DNA of 8,217 bases from Pseudomonadota bacterium (GCA_023386135.1 JAEWKG010000072.1:1-8217); one strand, 5' to 3'. Positions 1 to 6,082 are shown, counted from the first letter of the stretch. The notes: a model not told the origin generated them from the sequence alone. Translations and numbers: made by a program.

Positions 1-105
1 TTCGTCACCCGCCGCCCCGACCCGGTATCCCTCGACCGAAAGCGCGAACTGGAGCGATGACAGGACGGCAGGGTCGCTCACCAGCAATGCGATGGGGCCG
101 TGCAT
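1..105 (-). CDS. Receiver-like protein, N-terminal fragment running off the window
   Basis: The minus strand has an ATG at 105-103 with an open frame to the window edge, giving 35 residues that begin MHGPIALLVSDPAVLSSLQF. The pattern is a short hydrophobic strand, an acidic turn, an amphipathic helix and then EGYRV, which is how a response-regulator receiver domain starts. The turn reads Ser-Asp where receivers usually have two acidic residues, so phosphorylation chemistry may be altered. A purine-rich GAGAGGA lies 7 nt before the ATG and supports this start. The gene begins 33 nt after the alternative oxidase stop on the same strand, so the two are probably co-transcribed. The phosphoacceptor Asp, any output domain and the full length lie outside the window. 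The receiver assignment is moderate; a specific function cannot be given. Confidence 0.62.
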   Translation of the reverse strand, partial: MHGPIALLVSDPAVLSSLQFALSVEGYRVGAAGDE

Positions 106-138
106 GTCCTGTCCTCTCTGTCTCTCCCGCGGCCCGTG

Positions 139-828
139 TCAGGCCGCTTTCTTCCAGTTGGGTTCGAGCACCACGTGCGGCGGGCACTCGGCGACCTTGC
201 CGATCGGCAGGCCGGCGAGCTCGTTGGCGAACCCGTGGTTGACGTCGCGGTGGTGCGCCTCGTCAGCGCGGACCACCAAGACCACGTCGCGCAGCGTCGC
301 GCTGTCGTGCAGGCCCCAGTAACTCCTGGCGATGGCGGGAGCGGGCACGTTCTCGCTGCGCCCTTCATCGATTTCAGCGAGGTAGTGCGTGTAGCTGATC
401 ACCGCCTCTTCCTCGAAGTAGCCGACCACGCGGTGGGCGGTCTTGCTGCTGATGAGGTAGAGCGCGAAGAAGAACAGGTAGAACACCCACTGCACCCCGA
501 TGATCACCGCGCGTTCGAACAGCGTGGGCTTGGAGATCTCGATGAACGTCATGAGGTGCATGCGCTCGTTCTCGGCCTCATCCATCAGGGTCTTGATCCA
601 GCCTTTGTCGTCGCACATCCGGCGCAGCGCGCTGAGATGGTTGATCGTCGCGCCGACCATGCCGGGGACCGCGGCGACCGTCTCGAGCACCACCGCCCGG
701 TGGCCATAGCGCTCGGCAAAAAATGTGTCGGCGGTCCAGCGCAGGACCTTGGTGAAGCCGTAGGCGATCCGGTCCGAAAGGCCCTTGGGCTTGTGATGGA
801 CGCTGAGATCGATGAACGGTGCAGTCAT
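139..828 (-). CDS. aox: Alternative oxidase (cyanide-insensitive ubiquinol oxidase)
   Basis: This 229-residue protein is a diiron alternative oxidase. It oxidises ubiquinol and reduces O2 to water at the inner membrane surface without pumping protons. All six expected iron ligands are visible: E49 (VLET), E88 and H91 (ENERMH), E139 (FEEEA), and E190 and H193 (ADEAHH). The Tyr seven residues after the third ligand, Y146, is also kept. The hydrophobic stretch at about 107-126 fits the membrane-associated helix region of the family. Unlike plant enzymes there is no long N-terminal targeting extension. The start at 828 is preceded by GGAGAAG with 5 nt spacing. The gene is divergent from fixL and is followed after 33 nt by a receiver-like gene. 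A 7-bp hairpin lies just before its ribosome binding site, and a duplicated 50-bp element lies 79 nt upstream. Control by oxygen or redox state is inferred from this context. Confidence 0.96.
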   Translation of the reverse strand: MTAPFIDLSVHHKPKGLSDRIAYGFTKVLRWTADTFFAERYGHRAVVLETVAAVPGMVGATINHLSALRRMCDDKGWIKTLMDEAENERMHLMTFIEISKPTLFERAVIIGVQWVFYLFFFALYLISSKTAHRVVGYFEEEAVISYTHYLAEIDEGRSENVPAPAIARSYWGLHDSATLRDVVLVVRADEAHHRDVNHGFANELAGLPIGKVAECPPHVVLEPNWKKAA

Positions 829-833
829 TGGAA

Positions 834-871
834 CTTCTCCATTGGCGGCGCCATTTCCATTGATGCGCCGC
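834..871 (-). promoter_or_regulatory. aox leader: RBS and upstream hairpin
   Basis: Reading the minus strand, a perfect 7-bp stem (GCGGCGC, 871-865, pairing with GCGCCGC, 851-845) encloses a 13-nt loop. Four nt later comes the GGAGAAG ribosome binding site (840-834), 5 nt before the oxidase ATG. The loop contains an ATG at 860-858 that starts an 11-codon frame (see findings). The pairing is visible directly; a regulatory role is inference. Confidence 0.4.
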
Positions 872-896
872 TGATGGAGCCGAACTAGGCCGCTGT

Positions 897-2783
897 ATGA
901 ATTCGCGAAATTTGGATCATGTCCCTACCGCGCCGTCCCTAAGGGCCTTACCGGAGGTCGGTCGGACGGTGTTCGCCAGCCGCTTCCTGCCCCGCTTGTC
1001 GGTGCCGGTGGCGATAGCGGTAGCCGCAATTGCGATCGTGGGCGGCGCGGCGGTTCGCCTGGTGTTCGACCACGAGCTTGGCCCGCGCGCGACGTTTCTT
1101 TTCCTGGTCCCTGGCGTGGTGATCGCCAGCGCCCTGTCGGGCCTGCGCGCTGGCGCGCTGGCGGCGCTCGCAGGAGCCGCGATCGGTATATGGTGCGACG
1201 ACCGAGGCGGCGCACTCGAGACCGGCAGCATGATCGCGGCAGCGGCCTATGTCGCGATAGGGCTTGCGATTGCGATTGGCGGAGAGTGGTTTCAGCGCGC
1301 GCGCGTGGAGACCGAAACCGCCGCGGCGGGCCTCGTCCGCAGTGAGGCGCACTGGCGCTCGATCCTCGATACCGTGCCCGATGCCATCGTGGTGATCGAC
1401 GACGCTGGGCTGATCCGTGACTTCAGCCCGGCAGCCGAACGCACCTTCGGTTGGAGCGCCGACGAAGTCGCCGGACGCAACGTCAGCATGTTGATGCCCG
1501 ATCCCTATCGCACCGCGCACGACGGCTACCTCGACCGCTACTACCGTACCGGTGAGCGGCGCATCATCGGCAAGGGCCGCGTGGTCGTAGGCGAGCGCAA
1601 GGACGGCTCGACCTTTCCGCTCGAGCTCGCTGTCGGCGAAATGCAGGCCGACGGACAGCGCTATTTCACCGGTTTCATCCGCGACCTGACCGAGCGCCAG
1701 CAGGCCGAGGCGCGGCTGCAGGAGCTGCAGAACGAGCTCGTCCACGTCTCGCGCTTGACGGCGCTGGGCGAAATGGCTTCCGCGCTGGCGCATGAGCTCA
1801 ACCAGCCGCTGTCAGCGATGGCCAACTACCTTAAGGGCAGCCGCATGCTGCTCGCCCGCGAGGAGGTGCCGCACGAGCGGGTGGCCGACGCGGTCGGGCG
1901 CGCCGCCGACGAAGCCCTGCGCGCGGGCGAGATCATACGCCGTCTGCGCGATTTCGTCGCGCGCGGCGAAAGCGAGCGCAAGGTCGAAAGCCTGCCCAAG
2001 CTGGTCGAGGAAGCAAGCGCGCTCGCGCTGGTCGGCGCCAAGGAGCACGGCATCCGCGTGCATTATGCCTTCAGCCCTGAGATCGACCTCGTGCTGGCCG
2101 ACAAGGTCCAGGTGCAGCAAGTTGTCCTCAACCTGGTGCGCAACGCAGTCGATGCGATGGCTGACGCCGACACTACCCGGCGCGAGCTGGTGGTCGCGAT
2201 CGAGCCGGGGGACGACGACATGGCGTGCGTGCGCGTTACCGATAGCGGCCCCGGGATCGATCCCGACGTGGCCGACCGCCTCTTCCAGCCCTTCATAACC
2301 ACCAAACGCGCCGGTATGGGCGTCGGTCTGTCGATCTGCCGCACGATCGTCGCGGCCCATGGTGGGCGCATCTGGGGGCAGGCCAACCAAGGCGGCGGGG
2401 CGGAGTTCGGCTTCACTCTCGAGGCCGTCGGCAAGGAGGAGCTCTACGATGGCGAGGGACGGGTCGAACGACGGGATCGTCTATGTAATCGACGACGACG
2501 AAAGCGCGCGCCACAGCCTCGAATTCCTGCTGGACGTCGCGGGGGTGCGAGTTCGTTCGTTCGCTTCGGCAGACGCGTTTCTCAAGGCGGGGCCACCGCT
2601 CGCTGGCTCCTGCGTGGTCACCGACGTGCGTATGCCGGGGATGAGCGGAATCGAATTGGCGGAGGAATTGCAGCGGCGCGCAAATGTGCCGGTGATCGTC
2701 ATCACCGGCCACGCGGACGTGCCCCTGGCGATCCAGGCGATGAAGGCCGGGGTAGCCGACTTCATCGAAAAACCCTTCGATGA
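897..2783 (+). CDS. fixL: Oxygen-sensing histidine kinase FixL (heme PAS), with an open 3' extension
   Basis: This is a membrane sensor kinase that autophosphorylates and passes phosphate to FixJ. Residues about 35-132 hold several hydrophobic segments (DUF4118-like anchor), residues about 146-265 a PAS domain, about 280-355 the dimerisation domain with phospho-acceptor H299 (ALAHELNQPL), and about 395-510 the ATPase with N-box N416, DSGPG (449-453) and GMGVGLS (473-479). In the PAS domain H208, R214 and R228 fall at the spacing of Bradyrhizobium FixL heme ligand H200 and O2-sensing R206 and R220. Kinase homology ends near residue 510, yet the frame lacks a stop until 2783, reading 335 nt of fixJ out of frame as Arg/Gly-rich sequence. 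The native C-terminus is therefore uncertain. The first ATG (897) has no good ribosome site. GTG at 969 has GGAGG 11 nt upstream and would leave the duplicated element outside the gene. Confidence 0.9.
   Translation: MNSRNLDHVPTAPSLRALPEVGRTVFASRFLPRLSVPVAIAVAAIAIVGGAAVRLVFDHELGPRATFLFLVPGVVIASALSGLRAGALAALAGAAIGIWCDDRGGALETGSMIAAAAYVAIGLAIAIGGEWFQRARVETETAAAGLVRSEAHWRSILDTVPDAIVVIDDAGLIRDFSPAAERTFGWSADEVAGRNVSMLMPDPYRTAHDGYLDRYYRTGERRIIGKGRVVVGERKDGSTFPLELAVGEMQADGQRYFTGFIRDLTERQQAEARLQELQNELVHVSRLTALGEMASALAHELNQPLSAMANYLKGSRMLLAREEVPHERVADAVGRAADEALRAGEIIRRLRDFVARGESERKVESLPKLVEEASALALVGAKEHGIRVHYAFSPEIDLVLADKVQVQQVVLNLVRNAVDAMADADTTRRELVVAIEPGDDDMACVRVTDSGPGIDPDVADRLFQPFITTKRAGMGVGLSICRTIVAAHGGRIWGQANQGGGAEFGFTLEAVGKEELYDGEGRVERRDRLCNRRRRKRAPQPRIPAGRRGGASSFVRFGRRVSQGGATARWLLRGHRRAYAGDERNRIGGGIAAARKCAGDRHHRPRGRAPGDPGDEGRGSRLHRKTLR
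907..956. promoter_or_regulatory. Duplicated 50-bp upstream element, copy A (aox/fixL)
   Basis: This segment aligns without gaps to 3581-3630 with 36 of 50 identical bases. The core is 22 of 25 (GAAAYTTGGATSATGTCC then YTACCGC), and both copies end in CCGGAG. It lies 79 nt upstream of the oxidase start and within the first codons of the longest fixL frame. Mismatches show no third-codon bias in the fixL frame (5 third, 6 first, 3 second positions), so conservation looks like a DNA site rather than protein. I see no FNR/FixK box (TTGAT-N4-ATCAA) in it. The regulator is unknown; FixJ or a protein under its control is a contextual guess. Confidence 0.6.
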
Positions 2784-3072
2784 CGAGGTCATGCTCGCGG
2801 CGATCCGCAAGGCCCTGACGCAGCAGGCGAGCAACGAAGGGATCGCGGCCGAGCGCCAGACCGTGCTCGACCGCATTGCCACCTTGAGCCCGCGCGAGCG
2901 CGACGTGATGGAGGGGCTTGTCGCGGGCAAGGCGAACAAGGTGATCGCCTTCGACCTCGACATCAGCGCCCGTACTGTCGAGGTCTACCGCGCCAACCTG
3001 ATGATGAAGATGCAGGCGAAGACGCTGTCCGATCTCGTCCGCATGGCAACGATCGTCTCGGTCGCGCGCTGA
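2449..3072 (+). CDS. fixJ: Response regulator FixJ, receiver plus LuxR-type HTH
   Basis: This 207-residue transcription factor is the expected partner of FixL. Residues about 9-125 form a receiver domain with the acidic cluster D15-D17 (VIDDDE), phosphoacceptor D59 (VTDVRMPGMSG), switch residue T86 (VITGHAD) and K108 (EKPF). Residues about 146-199 form a LuxR/GerE helix-turn-helix (LSPRERDVMEGL, then SARTVEVYRANLMMKM). Length and order match the FixJ family. The ATG at 2449 is chosen because AAGGAGG lies 9 nt upstream (2433-2439) and the receiver begins directly after it; the open frame upstream belongs to the fixL 3' end. In related bacteria phosphorylated FixJ activates fixK and micro-oxic respiratory genes. 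No fixK is in the window, so the local targets, possibly aox and the neighbouring membrane protein, are inferred. Confidence 0.95.
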   Translation: MARDGSNDGIVYVIDDDESARHSLEFLLDVAGVRVRSFASADAFLKAGPPLAGSCVVTDVRMPGMSGIELAEELQRRANVPVIVITGHADVPLAIQAMKAGVADFIEKPFDDEVMLAAIRKALTQQASNEGIAAERQTVLDRIATLSPRERDVMEGLVAGKANKVIAFDLDISARTVEVYRANLMMKMQAKTLSDLVRMATIVSVAR

Positions 3073-3092
3073 TCGTCAGAAGACGATCGCGC
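3066..3092. terminator. Bidirectional hairpin between convergent fixJ and membrane-protein gene
   Basis: GATCGTC (3071-3077) and GACGATC (3082-3088) pair perfectly around an AGAA loop. With T3070 bulged, the stem extends by GCGC/GCGC to 11 bp (3066-3092). It covers the fixJ stop and the stop of the opposing gene, which are only 3 nt apart. There is no T-tract on either side, so it may be an attenuating or 3'-end-protecting hairpin rather than a classic intrinsic terminator. Confidence 0.45.
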
Positions 3093-3507
3093 TGATCACC
3101 GCGATCGCCACGCCGAAGAACCCCAGCAGCACCGGCAACACCAGCACCTGTCCCGCGACCGAGCTGATGCTCATTGGTCCGGTCCAGGTGTTGAGCATGC
3201 CGCCGCTGCGGTTGAATGCACCCACGCGGCGGCCATCGACATTGGCGAGCACCCGCGCCGTGCCGAAGAACATCGCCATGTAGAGCCCGCTGATCAATAC
3301 CGCGAAGACCGCGCGGCCCTCGCCCGCCGTTGCCGCGAATAGGCCGCCGAGAAAGGTGGCATATCCGCCAAGCATCACCGCCCAGATCCAGCGTGGAAAT
3401 TCGAAGTCCGAGTGCTCGGGAAGCGCAACATCGGGCGAGGTGAGTGTTGCCAATTCTTCCGGGGTGATGATCCGCGCTTCGGCGGCGAAGTCTTGAGCGT
3501 AGCGCAT
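3076..3507 (-). CDS. Small integral membrane protein of unknown family
   Basis: This 143-residue protein matches no family I can name. It has a charged cytoplasmic-looking N-terminus of about 38 residues, with PEELATL early on. Three hydrophobic helices follow at about 40-60, 64-86 and 118-142, and a polar loop near 88-110 contains DGRRVGAFNRSGGMLNTWTG. It has no cleavable signal peptide and no obvious catalytic or metal-binding motif. The start at 3507 is supported by AAAGGGA 5 nt upstream. It converges on fixJ with a 3-nt gap and shares a hairpin with it. The duplicated 50-bp element sits 74 nt upstream of its start, almost the same distance as at the alternative oxidase. A link to respiration or oxygen response is therefore inferred, not shown. 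That it is a genuine gene is supported by the GC-rich coding pattern, the ribosome site and the coherent membrane topology. Confidence 0.8.
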   Translation of the reverse strand: MRYAQDFAAEARIITPEELATLTSPDVALPEHSDFEFPRWIWAVMLGGYATFLGGLFAATAGEGRAVFAVLISGLYMAMFFGTARVLANVDGRRVGAFNRSGGMLNTWTGPMSISSVAGQVLVLPVLLGFFGVAIAVISAIVF

Positions 3508-3580
3508 GCCGGTCCCTTTCCCTGCCGGTCGGCCGTGATTGCCAATCGGTGCGCCACTTCTAACGGACGCTCGGAACCGA

Positions 3581-3630
3581 GAAACTTGGATGATGTCCTT
3601 ACCGCTTGGCCCTTAAGTAATCTGCCGGAG
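3581..3630. promoter_or_regulatory. Duplicated 50-bp upstream element, copy B (membrane-protein gene)
   Basis: This is the partner of 907-956: 36 of 50 bases are identical with no gaps, including GAAACTTGGATGATGTCC at 3581-3598 and CCGGAG at 3625-3630. It lies 74 nt upstream of the minus-strand membrane-protein start, against 79 nt for copy A and the oxidase. Here the element lies outside any credible gene, which supports a regulatory reading of both copies. It may be an operator or an entire promoter; I cannot place -35 and -10 boxes with confidence. Confidence 0.6.
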
Positions 3631-3755
3631 CCAGCGAGCGGGCATGTCCGCCTTTTAAATTCGGCTGCTCCCGAGCGGTCAGTCCACTATCGGCCCACAA
3701 GCTGCCAGACCGCAACGCGCCCAAATCCTGTCGTTTGCGGCCGCGACGGATCGAC

Positions 3756-3773
3756 CCGAAAGCGAACTTTCGG
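3756..3773. repeat. Short perfect hairpin CCGAAAG-CGAA-CTTTCGG
   Basis: A 7-bp perfect inverted repeat with a 4-nt loop lies in the gene-free region. It is not followed by a T-run and is not next to a gene end, so a terminator role is unlikely. It may be part of a dispersed intergenic repeat. Confidence 0.4.
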
Positions 3774-3890
3774 CTTTCAGGTTTTCCAATGGCCTCGCGA
3801 AAGTCGGACTCGGGTTGGGAATCGGGAGCCCTGGCAGTCGGTCTGCGTCAGTTGGCTTGGCGCAAGAAATTCCATAGTAGCGGGTTCCTG

Positions 3891-3921
3891 GTCACTTTAG
3901 GACAGTATTAACCAAAGTGAC
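3891..3921 (+). promoter_or_regulatory. Inverted repeat overlapping the possible start of the hybrid kinase gene
   Basis: GTCACTTT (3891-3898) and AAAGTGAC (3914-3921) are perfect 8-bp inverted arms separated by 15 nt. The right arm contains the GTG at 3917, and the spacer contains AGGA (3899-3902), so a transcript folded here would hide that start. If translation begins instead at TTG 3965, the repeat would lie in the 5' leader or act as an operator. The symmetry is directly visible; the function is inferred. Confidence 0.45.
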
Positions 3922-6082
3922 TGCAGGCGGTCCAATACCGTCGGCCGGTGGAGGTTCGGGCGCATTGTTCAAGATTGCCGATGTGCGGCGGGTGGGCGCC
4001 GGTATCATGCTTCTGGCAATCCCTCTGGGATTGTGCGGGTTCTTTTTTTTACTGCAAAGCGGGTTTCGCGACATCCGCGACCTTCGCGCGCTGGTCGATC
4101 AGTCAGCCGAGGTCCGAAGCGATCTGGCCAGTTTGCTCGTGGAACACCTGAACATCGAAACCGGCCAGCGCGGCTACGTTCTGACCGGACGCGCCGAGTT
4201 TCTCGAGCCATACCAAGAAGGTAAGGACGGCCTCGCTGCTACCTTCCGTTCGCTCGACAGCGAAGCGAGGCGCGAGCCCGTTTTAGTCGACGGCATAGCC
4301 CGTCTGAAGCAGCTCTCGCATCGCAAGGTCGCCTTCGTCGACGCCAATATCGCGCGCGTACGCATCGGAGATACGAGCGGCGCGCGAGACATGGTCGCGA
4401 AAGGCGAAGGCAAACGGCTGATGGACGATATCCGGGCGGAAGTCGGCCGGCTCGATGCAATCGAACGCGCGCATCTCTCGCTGACTACGAAATCGCGCGA
4501 CCGCTCTCGCGAACGCATCGAGGCAACCACGTACCTTCTTCTTGCGGCATTCTCGCTGCTGCTGGCGCTGGTGGCGATCGTCACCGGCCGGGCGATCCGT
4601 GAACGGCAGCGCGAGTTCGCGCGCGCCAACATGCTCGCAGAACGCAACCGGGTCATTCTCAACGGAACTGTGGATGGGCTACTGCTGCTCGACCACGACG
4701 GCTTCATCCAGGGCATCAATCCCAGCATCGAACGCCTTTTCGACTTCGACGAGGCGCAGCTCGTCGGCAAGCACAACACCTACCTCATGGCGAGCCCGCC
4801 GAAGCTCGAAGACAGCGTCGCCTGGCTGCACTCAGTCGGCAGCGCCGGGGTCAGCGGGGCCGGGCGGCAGATGGAGTTCACTGGACGCCGCCGGGACGGG
4901 ACCACTTTTGAAACCGATGTGGCGATCAGCCGCATCGAGTCCGGCGAGAACACCTACGTCGCGATCATCCGCGACGTGACCGATCGCAAGCGGATCGAGG
5001 GAATGAAGACCGAGTTCGTCTCGACCGTCAGCCACGAACTTCGCACGCCGCTGACCTCGATCGGCGGCTCGCTCGGCCTGCTGGCGTCGGGCGCGGTCGG
5101 CCCATTGGGCGAGAAGGCCGCGCGCCTGGTACAGATCGCGCACAGCAACTGCGAGCGCCTGATCCGTTTGATCAACGACATCCTCGACATCGAGAAGATC
5201 GAATCGGGGAAGATGCACTTTGATATGCGCCGCATGCGGGTGACGCCGCTGATTGACCGCGTCGTCGCCGCCAACGCGCAGTTCGCGGCCAACCACGGAG
5301 TTACGTTGAGGGCCCAACCGCCCGCTTGGCCGCTGGTGGTAGAGGGCGATGCGGACCGCCTTGAGCAACTCATCACCAACCTCGTCTCGAACGCTATCAA
5401 GCATTCGCCGCGCGACGGCACCGTCGATCTGATCGCGCACCAGCACGGGCAAAGCGTGCGGATCGACGTGTGCGACCGGGGCGGGGGCATCCCGCAGGAA
5501 TTTCGCAGCCGGATCTTCGGCAAGTTCGCGATGGCCGACGGCTCGGACAACCGCGCACGCGGGGGGACGGGGCTCGGCCTGTCGATCGCGCGCGAGATCG
5601 CGCAGCGGCACGGCGGGACGCTCACGTTTGCCGATCGCGCCGGTGGCGGCACGACCTTCTCGGTCGACCTGCCGATCATCTGCGAAACCGCTGCCGAGCG
5701 AGCCGCCGCCGAGCCGGGGCTGCCCGCGGTACTGCACGTCGATGACGATCACGATTGCCTCGACGTCGTGGCCAGCGCGTTCGAAGGCAAGGCGAGCGTG
5801 GTCTCGGTCGCCACGCTGGAGGAAGCCCGCCGCACGATCGCCGCACGCCGCTTTGCCGCCGCGATCGTCGATGTCAGCATGGCGCCCGACAACGGGCTGG
5901 AGCTGGTGCCCGAACTGCGCGCGTCGCAAGCGGGGCTGAAAGTGCTGCTGTTCACCGCGATCGACGATCCGCACGCCGAAGGCCGGGTCGATGCAGTGCT
6001 GGTCAAGAGCCGCAGTTCGATCGAGGATCTGGTCCGGACGACCATGCGGATGGTCGGGGACGCCGAAAGGAATGCCGCATGA
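3917..6082 (+). CDS. CHASE3-PAS hybrid sensor histidine kinase with C-terminal receiver
   Basis: This 721-residue membrane kinase heads a phosphorelay operon. Helix 1 spans about 29-48. A CHASE3 sensor domain follows (about 50-190; ETGQRGYVLTG and EFLEPYQ are typical), then helix 2 (about 205-225) and a PAS domain (about 240-360). The kinase core has H373 in SHELRTP, N-box N492, DRGGGIP (520-526) and GTGLGLS (550-556). A C-terminal receiver spans about 603-715 with acidic D609/D610, phosphoacceptor D652, T680 and K697. CHASE3 is a periplasmic sensing domain of unknown ligand. The GTG at 3917 has only AGGA 14 nt upstream. TTG at 3965 has GGAGG at 3951-3955, 9 nt upstream, and would give a protein 16 residues shorter with all domains intact, so the start is uncertain. 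The stop overlaps the next start (ATGA). Confidence 0.93.
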   Translation: MTAGGPIPSAGGGSGALFKIADVRRVGAGIMLLAIPLGLCGFFFLLQSGFRDIRDLRALVDQSAEVRSDLASLLVEHLNIETGQRGYVLTGRAEFLEPYQEGKDGLAATFRSLDSEARREPVLVDGIARLKQLSHRKVAFVDANIARVRIGDTSGARDMVAKGEGKRLMDDIRAEVGRLDAIERAHLSLTTKSRDRSRERIEATTYLLLAAFSLLLALVAIVTGRAIRERQREFARANMLAERNRVILNGTVDGLLLLDHDGFIQGINPSIERLFDFDEAQLVGKHNTYLMASPPKLEDSVAWLHSVGSAGVSGAGRQMEFTGRRRDGTTFETDVAISRIESGENTYVAIIRDVTDRKRIEGMKTEFVSTVSHELRTPLTSIGGSLGLLASGAVGPLGEKAARLVQIAHSNCERLIRLINDILDIEKIESGKMHFDMRRMRVTPLIDRVVAANAQFAANHGVTLRAQPPAWPLVVEGDADRLEQLITNLVSNAIKHSPRDGTVDLIAHQHGQSVRIDVCDRGGGIPQEFRSRIFGKFAMADGSDNRARGGTGLGLSIAREIAQRHGGTLTFADRAGGGTTFSVDLPIICETAAERAAAEPGLPAVLHVDDDHDCLDVVASAFEGKASVVSVATLEEARRTIAARRFAAAIVDVSMAPDNGLELVPELRASQAGLKVLLFTAIDDPHAEGRVDAVLVKSRSSIEDLVRTTMRMVGDAERNAA

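Larger units (their letters stand above)
3508..3916. other. 409-nt gene-free region
   Basis: I find no convincing gene here. A plus-strand open frame crosses it but starts antisense inside the membrane-protein gene and has no domain signature. The segment contains copy B of the duplicated element (3581-3630), a near-palindrome around GGCATGTCC (3638-3651), a CCGAAAG/CTTTCGG hairpin (3756-3773), and a GTCACTTT/AAAGTGAC inverted repeat at its end. A weak promoter-like pair, TTGGCT (3852-3857) and TAGTAG (3875-3880) with 17-nt spacing, could serve the downstream kinase. It is too degenerate to call. Confidence 0.6.

Noticed and set aside
100..888. Long plus-strand open frame (262 codons) opposite the alternative oxidase
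   Set aside because: It is antisense to a gene with all diiron motifs intact, and its His/Asp/Val-rich product shows no domain. It is a shadow frame of GC-rich coding DNA.
907..931. FNR/FixK-type anaerobox within the duplicated element
   Set aside because: The sequence TTGGATSATGTCC lacks the TTGAT-N4-ATCAA symmetry, so it is not that site.
3412..3900. Plus-strand open frame of 162 codons across the gene-free region
   Set aside because: It begins antisense inside the membrane-protein gene, has no recognisable domain and has an irregular composition. Its similarity to the fixL N-terminus (RNLD.V.TA) only reflects the duplicated DNA element.
4832..5974. Minus-strand open frame of 380 codons opposite the hybrid kinase
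   Set aside because: The plus strand encodes clear kinase and receiver motifs throughout. The antisense product is Arg/Asp/Ala-rich without domains.
5755..6078. Extended N-terminus for the stand-alone receiver
   Set aside because: It would overlap the hybrid kinase receiver coding sequence out of frame. The ATG at 6079 has a good ribosome site and an ATGA overlap, and the domain starts immediately.
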